From Candidatus Bostrichicola ureolyticus (lineage in GTDB: Bacteria > Bacteroidota > Bacteroidia > Flavobacteriales > Blattabacteriaceae), in assembly GCA_029851125.1 (NCBI GenBank), contig CP100319.1, positions 139,762 to 203,761 of the forward strand: a stretch of DNA of 64,000 nt, read 5' to 3'. Positions 58,231 to 64,000 of this stretch are shown here, piece by piece; the first letter of the stretch is position 1, and the number at the start of each line of letters is the position of its first letter. The notes below the pieces were generated by a model. That model ran no database searches, had not been told where the DNA came from, and saw nothing but the letters and a program-made list of their open reading frames with translations. The position numbers and the translations under genes are program-made.

Positions 58231-59436
58231 ATGCATAATTTGATTCAAAATATAAAACATAGATATGGAATTATTGGAAATGATTATCTGTTATATAAAT
58301 CATTGGAAAAAACAATATTAATAGCACCTACTGATATTTCAGTAATGGTAGTTGGAGAAAGTGGAGTAGGAAAAGAATTCATTCCAAAGATTATTCATCA
58401 ACTTTCATACAGAAAACATAATGTATATATAGCAATTAATTGTGGAGCTATACCAGAAGGTACTATTAATAGTGAACTATTTGGTCATGAAAAAGGTGCT
58501 TTTACTGGTGCAAATAATTCTAGAAAAGGATATTTTGAAGTAGCAAATGGTGGAACAATTTTTTTAGATGAAATAGGAGAATTACCATTATCTACACAAA
58601 TTCGTCTTTTACGTATATTGGAATCAGGTGAATTTATTAAAGTAGGATCTTCTAAAGTACAAAAAACTAATGTACGTATAGTATCTGCCACTAATATTAA
58701 TCTTATAGAAGCTATTAATAATAAAAAATTTCGTGAAGATTTATATTATCGTATTAATACTATTCAGATAGATATTCCACCTTTAAGATATAGAAAAGGA
58801 GACATAAATATATTATTTAACAAATTTGCTAATGATTTTTCTGAAAAATATAATATAACTCCAATAAAACTTACTGAAGAAGCTGTTAATTATATTGAAC
58901 AATATCATTGGAATGGAAATATTAGACAATTACGCAACGTTGTTGAACAATTATCAATTTTAGAAAAAAATACAATTTCATTAGAAAAAATAAAAGAATA
59001 TATTCCTACTAATAGTTCTTTAATTATAAAAAAAGATTATATAGAAGAAAAAAAATTTTTATATAAAGCATTATTTAATATGCGTAAAGATTTAAATAAT
59101 CTAAAAATATTAATTTTACAATTAATACGAAATAACAATAATGCTACTATTTTTTTAAAAAAAAATTCTAAATTAATAGAAAAAATATTTGGTAATAAAA
59201 TATTTTCATTTTTAAATAATGAAAAAAATTTTTCAATTGAAAAAATATATCAATTAGAACATATTACAAAGAACAATGATTTAAATTCAAATGAATCTCT
59301 TTTTATTAAAGAAAAAGAATTAGAATTTATTCGTAAAGCACTAACAAAAAATAACGGTAACCGAAAAATAGCTGCTCAAGAATTAGGTATTTCTGAACGG
59401 ACTTTATATAGAAAAATAAAAGAATATGGATTATAA
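58231..59436 (+). CDS. Sigma-54-dependent transcriptional activator without receiver domain
   Basis: A 401-residue AAA+ enhancer-binding protein. Walker A GESGVGKE, the sigma-54-contacting loop GAFTGA (in HEKGAFTGANNS), Walker B GTIFLDEIGELPL and the C-terminal Fis-type helix-turn-helix RKIAAQELGISERTLYRKIKEYG. Only about 15 residues precede the AAA+ domain, so there is no receiver, PAS or GAF domain. ATG at 58231 (MHNLIQNIKHRYGIIGND) is preferred over a TTG at 58225. It is the likely partner for RpoN. lptE, usual downstream in flavobacteria, is missing. Confidence 0.93.
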   Translation: MHNLIQNIKHRYGIIGNDYLLYKSLEKTILIAPTDISVMVVGESGVGKEFIPKIIHQLSYRKHNVYIAINCGAIPEGTINSELFGHEKGAFTGANNSRKGYFEVANGGTIFLDEIGELPLSTQIRLLRILESGEFIKVGSSKVQKTNVRIVSATNINLIEAINNKKFREDLYYRINTIQIDIPPLRYRKGDINILFNKFANDFSEKYNITPIKLTEEAVNYIEQYHWNGNIRQLRNVVEQLSILEKNTISLEKIKEYIPTNSSLIIKKDYIEEKKFLYKALFNMRKDLNNLKILILQLIRNNNNATIFLKKNSKLIEKIFGNKIFSFLNNEKNFSIEKIYQLEHITKNNDLNSNESLFIKEKELEFIRKALTKNNGNRKIAAQELGISERTLYRKIKEYGL

Positions 59437-59448
59437 ATTATTGAAATA

Positions 59449-59679
59449 ATGGGATTATTTTTATATATCATAATTATGATTTTATGTATACTTTTACTTA
59501 TAATCATTTTAATTCAAAATACTAAAGAAGGAGGATTTTATAAATCATTTTTTCAAAAAAATACACAAAATATTTTTGGTATATCTAACACTAGTTCTTT
59601 TATTGAAAAAATAACATGGATATTAGTTTTTTTAATTATAACATTTATTATAATATTTAATTTAATTATTAAAAAATGA
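59449..59679 (+). CDS. secG: Preprotein translocase subunit SecG
   Basis: A 76-residue membrane protein with two hydrophobic helices (residues 3-22 and 51-73) linked by IQNTKEGGF...NTQNIFGISNTSSFIEKITW, matching SecG. It assists SecYE in protein export. It is 12 bases after the sigma-54 activator and its stop lies inside a terminator stem. Confidence 0.92.
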   Translation: MGLFLYIIIMILCILLLIIILIQNTKEGGFYKSFFQKNTQNIFGISNTSSFIEKITWILVFLIITFIIIFNLIIKK

Positions 59680-59696
59680 CATTATGTCATTTTTTA
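59671..59696 (+). terminator. Terminator overlapping the secG stop
   Basis: AAAAAATGACAT-T-ATGTCATTTTTT forms a near-perfect 12-bp stem followed by Ts; the secG TGA stop is inside the left arm. Confidence 0.75.
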
Positions 59697-59712
59697 ATAA
59701 TTTTTAATAAAA

Positions 59713-59728
59713 TGGCATATTTTTGGAT
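59713..59728 (+). promoter_or_regulatory. Weak sigma-54-like promoter upstream of groES
   Basis: TGGCAT-ATTTT-TGGAT lies about 36 bases before groES. The -24 half fits the TGGCAY consensus well and the spacing is right. The -12 half (consensus TTGCA) matches in only two positions and lacks the key C. Confidence 0.22.
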
Positions 59729-59763
59729 CATACATAATATGCGAATAAAACAATTATATTATT

Positions 59764-60042
59764 ATGACAGAATTAAATATTAGACCTTTAGCAGATCGTG
59801 TAGTAATAGAACCTGCTCCTGCAGAAACTAAAACTGCTGCAGGCATTTATATACCTGATACAGCTAAAGAAAAACCTCAAAGAGGTAAAGTAATAGCTGT
59901 TGGAAATGGAAAAAAAGATGAACCTATGACTGTTAAAGTAGGTAATGAGGTATTATATGGAAAATATTCAGGAACTGAATTAAAATGGGAAGGAAAAGAC
60001 TATCTAATTATGCGTGAGTCTGATATTATTGCAATTATTTAA
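59764..60042 (+). CDS. groES: Co-chaperonin GroES
   Basis: A 92-residue GroES with the standard start ([13 protein letters not shown]), the mobile-loop segment [18 protein letters not shown], and end [13 protein letters not shown]. The heptamer caps GroEL. Its base composition is less AT-extreme than neighbours, as expected for a highly expressed, conserved gene. It precedes groEL by 37 bases. Confidence 0.98.
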   Translation: MTELNIRPLADRVVIEPAPAETKTAAGIYIPDTAKEKPQRGKVIAVGNGKKDEPMTVKVGNEVLYGKYSGTELKWEGKDYLIMRESDIIAII

Positions 60043-60058
60043 TAATTATAAACTTTAA

Positions 60059-61720
<1,662 letters not shown>

Positions 61721-61730
61721 AAAAAATTTT

Positions 61731-61764
61731 AAAAAAAAGGACATTTAAGATGTCCTTTTTTTTT
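61731..61764 (+). terminator. Rho-independent terminator after groEL
   Basis: An A run, then GGACAT-TTAAG-ATGTCC, then nine Ts; the A and T runs extend the stem. It ends the groES-groEL transcript. Confidence 0.88.
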
Positions 61765-61792
61765 AATTTATTAATTAATTAATTAATAAATT

Positions 61793-63076
61793 ATGGCTAT
61801 GAATATTCCATATACTAATTTAAAAAGAGTTGTTATAATTGGGGCTGGATTTGCTGGCTTAGAAATAGCTAAAAGACTTAATAGAAATTATTTTCAAGTT
61901 GTACTTTTAGATAAAAACAATTATCATACTTTTAAACCACTTTTGTATCAAGTTGCTACATATGGATTAGAACCGGATTCTATTGCTTGTTCTATAAGAA
62001 CTATTATTAAAAATAAAAAAAATTTTTTCTTTAGATTAGCTCAAGTTAATCGTATTGATACTAATCAAAACAAAATATATTCAAATATTGGTGATATTAA
62101 TTATGATTATTTAATTATAGCTACAGGTTCTGTAACTAATTTTTTTGGTAAAAAAAATATTGAATCATTATCATTAACATCTATACATGACGCTTTAGAT
62201 ATACGGAGTATAATATTACAAAAGTTTGAAACTGCTATATTAACAAATGATGTAAATAAACGGAAACTACTAATGACTTTTGTAATTGTTGGAGGTGGTC
62301 CTACAGGTGTAGAATTAGCGGGATCTTTAGCTGAAATGAAAAAAGTAGTATTACCACGTGATTATCCAGATATTGATATTAATCATATGAATATACATTT
62401 AATTCAAGCTTCTAATAAAATATTAGAGTATATGTCTGAAAAATCTTCTTCACAAGCTTTTAAAGATTTAAAAGAATTAGGTGTTAATATTTTGTTAAAT
62501 TCAGTTGTAACTGATTATAATGGTAAAATTGTAAATATTATTAATAAAAATATTATTAATAATTCTATTTCAATAGAATCTTCCACTGTAATATGGGCAG
62601 CAGGAGTAAAAGGTGCAATAATAGATGGATTGGATAAATTAGTTATAGAACATGGAAGATTTTTAGTAGATAATTTTAATAAGATTAAAAAATACGAAAA
62701 TATTTTTGCTATAGGTGACGTAGCTATGATTAAAAATGAAAAATTCCCTAAAGGTCATCCTATGACAGTACAACCAGCTATACAACAAGGGATTAGATTA
62801 GCAAAAAATTTAAATAATATGATGTTGGGAAAAAAAATGCAGCCTTTTAATTATGTAAATATGGGATATATGGCAATTATTGGAAGAAATAAAGCAGTAT
62901 GTGATTTGAGGTTTATTAGGTTAAAAGGATTTATAGCTTGGTTTATATGGATTATAATACATATAATTAATTTGGTTGGATTTCGTAATAAAATAATTGC
63001 TTTAGCAAATTGTATTATACAATACAATAATTATAATAAAAGTATAATGTTAAAAATTAATAATAATAAAAAATAA
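61793..63076 (+). CDS. ndh: Type II NADH dehydrogenase
   Basis: A 427-residue flavoprotein. FAD-binding VVIIGAGFAGLEIAKRL, substrate-binding YHTFKPLLYQVAT, NADH-binding VIVGGGPTGVELAGSLAEM and the flavin-facing FAIGDVAMI are all present. A hydrophobic C-terminal segment (FIAWFIWIIIHIINLVGF) anchors it to the membrane. It passes electrons from NADH to quinone without pumping protons and would feed ActABCDEF. The first Met (AMNIPYT) is probable. Confidence 0.96.
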   Translation: MAMNIPYTNLKRVVIIGAGFAGLEIAKRLNRNYFQVVLLDKNNYHTFKPLLYQVATYGLEPDSIACSIRTIIKNKKNFFFRLAQVNRIDTNQNKIYSNIGDINYDYLIIATGSVTNFFGKKNIESLSLTSIHDALDIRSIILQKFETAILTNDVNKRKLLMTFVIVGGGPTGVELAGSLAEMKKVVLPRDYPDIDINHMNIHLIQASNKILEYMSEKSSSQAFKDLKELGVNILLNSVVTDYNGKIVNIINKNIINNSISIESSTVIWAAGVKGAIIDGLDKLVIEHGRFLVDNFNKIKKYENIFAIGDVAMIKNEKFPKGHPMTVQPAIQQGIRLAKNLNNMMLGKKMQPFNYVNMGYMAIIGRNKAVCDLRFIRLKGFIAWFIWIIIHIINLVGFRNKIIALANCIIQYNNYNKSIMLKINNNKK

Positions 63077-63079
63077 TAA

Positions 63080-63499
63080 TTATGTATTTTTAGATATTAT
63101 AATATTTGTCATTTTACATTGACTTATAATATTATTATATTCATCTAATACTTTTATTTGAATAAAATGAGTAGTTTTTCCTTTATGGATTAAATAAGCT
63201 TTTGCATATATTTCTCCATCTTTTTTGTTACGTATATAATTAGCAGATATTTCTAAAGTAAATACATAAAATTTATTATAATCTATTTGGCTAATAGAAA
63301 GCATACTACCAATACTTTCAGCTATGTAAACTATAACACCTCCATGTAAAAAACCCATAGGTTGACGTAAATTGTCCTGTATAGGCATTTTAGCAATTAA
63401 AAATTGACTTCCTAGTTCAATATAAGTAATATTTTTTATTAAAGTTTTATTACTTAAAGTATTAAACCACTTTAATAAATATTTTGATTTGTCATTCAT
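63080..63499 (-). CDS. PaaI-family hotdog-fold thioesterase
   Basis: A 139-residue hotdog protein with MGFLHGGVIVYIAESIGSM and VFTLEISANYIRNKKDGEIYAKAY. Relatives hydrolyse acyl-CoA or menaquinone-pathway thioesters such as DHNA-CoA; a role in menaquinone synthesis is plausible, since the respiratory enzymes here use quinone. The start is ATG at 63499 (MNDKSKYLL); a longer frame from 63559 would run into tRNA-Leu. Confidence 0.85.
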   Translation of the reverse strand: MNDKSKYLLKWFNTLSNKTLIKNITYIELGSQFLIAKMPIQDNLRQPMGFLHGGVIVYIAESIGSMLSISQIDYNKFYVFTLEISANYIRNKKDGEIYAKAYLIHKGKTTHFIQIKVLDEYNNIISQCKMTNIIISKNT

Positions 63500-63515
63500 T
63501 TTTGTTGTAGTAACG

Positions 63516-63602
63516 TACCCGAGGCGGGAATTGAACCCGCATGGCCCAATAAAGGCCACAAGATTTTGAGTCTTGCATGTCTACCAATTCCATCACTCGG
63601 GT
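63516..63602 (-). tRNA. tRNA-Leu (CAA)
   Basis: On the minus strand ACCCGAG pairs with CTCGGGT; the anticodon arm CAAGA-CTCAAAA-TCTTG gives anticodon CAA for UUG. It has a long class II variable arm and the T-arm GGGTTCAATTCCC. It lies upstream of the thioesterase gene and is transcribed the same way. Confidence 0.95.
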
Positions 63603-63612
63603 ATTTATTATG

Positions 63613-63686
63613 AGCGAGAAACGGGATTCGAACCCGCGACCCCGACTTTGGCAAAGTCGTGCTCTACCAATCTGAGCTATTCTCGC
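63613..63686 (-). tRNA. tRNA-Gly (GCC)
   Basis: On the minus strand GCGAGAA pairs with TTCTCGC; the anticodon arm CGACT-TTGCCAA-AGTCG carries anticodon GCC; the T-arm is CGGGTTCGAATCCCG. It is ten bases from tRNA-Leu and likely shares its transcript. Confidence 0.96.
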
Positions 63687-63714
63687 ATATTATTATAATA
63701 TAAAATAAATTATA

Positions 63715-64000
63715 TTATTTTTTTTTCTTTTCAATATTTTTTAATATTTCTATAGATCTTTTTATTACTTCAGATGGTATTCCAGCTATTTTAGCAACAT
63801 GAATACCAAAACTATGTGTGCTGCCACCAGGAATTAATTTTCTTAAAAAAAGAATATTACCATTTATTTCTTTAACAGAAACATTATAGTTTTTAATTCT
63901 ATTAAATAATAACATCATTTTATTTAGTTCATGATAATGAGTGGAAAATAATGTTCTAGGTCTATTTATATGTTGATGTAAATATTCAACAATAGCCCAA
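63715..64000 (-). CDS. mutS: DNA mismatch repair protein MutS, C-terminal part
   Basis: The gene enters from the right edge. The 95 visible codons include [15 protein letters not shown] and [22 protein letters not shown], the conserved MutS ATPase signature region, and end in [10 protein letters not shown]. It recognises mismatches. The protein ends soon after the ATPase domain, so the C-terminal tetramerisation tail appears to be absent. Retained mismatch repair would be relevant to the many A runs in this genome. Confidence 0.95.
   Translation of the reverse strand, partial: WAIVEYLHQHINRPRTLFSTHYHELNKMMLLFNRIKNYNVSVKEINGNILFLRKLIPGGSTHSFGIHVAKIAGIPSEVIKRSIEILKNIEKKKK

Noticed and set aside
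63500-63559. Longer start for the thioesterase gene
   Set aside because: It would be encoded inside tRNA-Leu; the ATG at 63499 gives a normal hotdog protein.

Overview
The window looks like a piece of the reduced, very AT-rich chromosome of an intracellular Bacteroidota (Flavobacteriales) endosymbiont of an insect. The best match I can infer is Blattabacterium, the cockroach fat-body symbiont. The clues are flavobacterial protein signatures (DUF4295, GldC, the ActABCDEF alternative complex III, a short GlgA-like protein, a PorT-like barrel, a stand-alone sigma-54 activator after miaB), extreme A+T content, tight packing with overlapping genes, no phage or insertion sequences, and a urease whose gamma and beta subunits are fused. 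No database search was possible, so the genus is an inference.

Layout: 1-3346 holds the serS start (minus strand, cut by the edge), rpmB, rpmG, a DUF4295 gene, ftsY and lepA; topA follows in reverse. 5120-6329: a GlgA N-domain protein and tmRNA. 6330-12576, all minus: ompH/skp, bamA, a frameshifted fabF, acpP, atpC, atpD. 12649-15957: frr, asnS, rpoN. 15964-24181: tRNA-Ser, tRNA-Leu, RNase G/E, a 29-residue basic protein, a GldE-like CBS protein, tRNA-Ile2, valS, RNase P RNA, phoH and murB. murF diverges from murB with overlapping start codons. 25471-27774: ureC and ureAB. 27775-28622: an almost G+C-free spacer with repeats and hairpins. 28623-33737: tRNA-fMet and the sufA-B-C-D-S operon. 33739-36979: infB and nusA in reverse. 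37059-40738: an MscS channel, a broken DUF4834-like gene, ferredoxin, ruvB and korB. 40714-50240, minus: actA-B-C-D-E-F followed without gaps by sufE, gldC and tsaB. 50398-64000: marC, rnpA, aspartate kinase, metE, a zinc peptidase, an outer-membrane barrel, miaB, a sigma-54 activator, secG, groES, groEL, NDH-2, a thioesterase, tRNA-Leu, tRNA-Gly and the 3' end of mutS.

How the genes fit together: NDH-2 and ActABCDEF form part of a respiratory chain feeding the F-type ATP synthase (atpD, atpC). KorB and ferredoxin suggest 2-oxoacid:ferredoxin chemistry. The SUF genes build the Fe-S clusters those enzymes need. Urease fits nitrogen recycling for the host. Aspartate kinase and MetE point to amino-acid provisioning. 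The rest is translation, protein quality control, envelope assembly and minimal DNA repair.

I found no clearly new biological system. The most unusual points are: fabF broken only at an 11-A run; overlapping divergent murB/murF starts; rnpB overlapping the end of phoH; the 848-base spacer with a 112-base direct repeat and a 58-base palindrome; an exact 94-base tandem duplication; coding minisatellites in actA, rpoN and infB; and a retained RpoN/activator pair.
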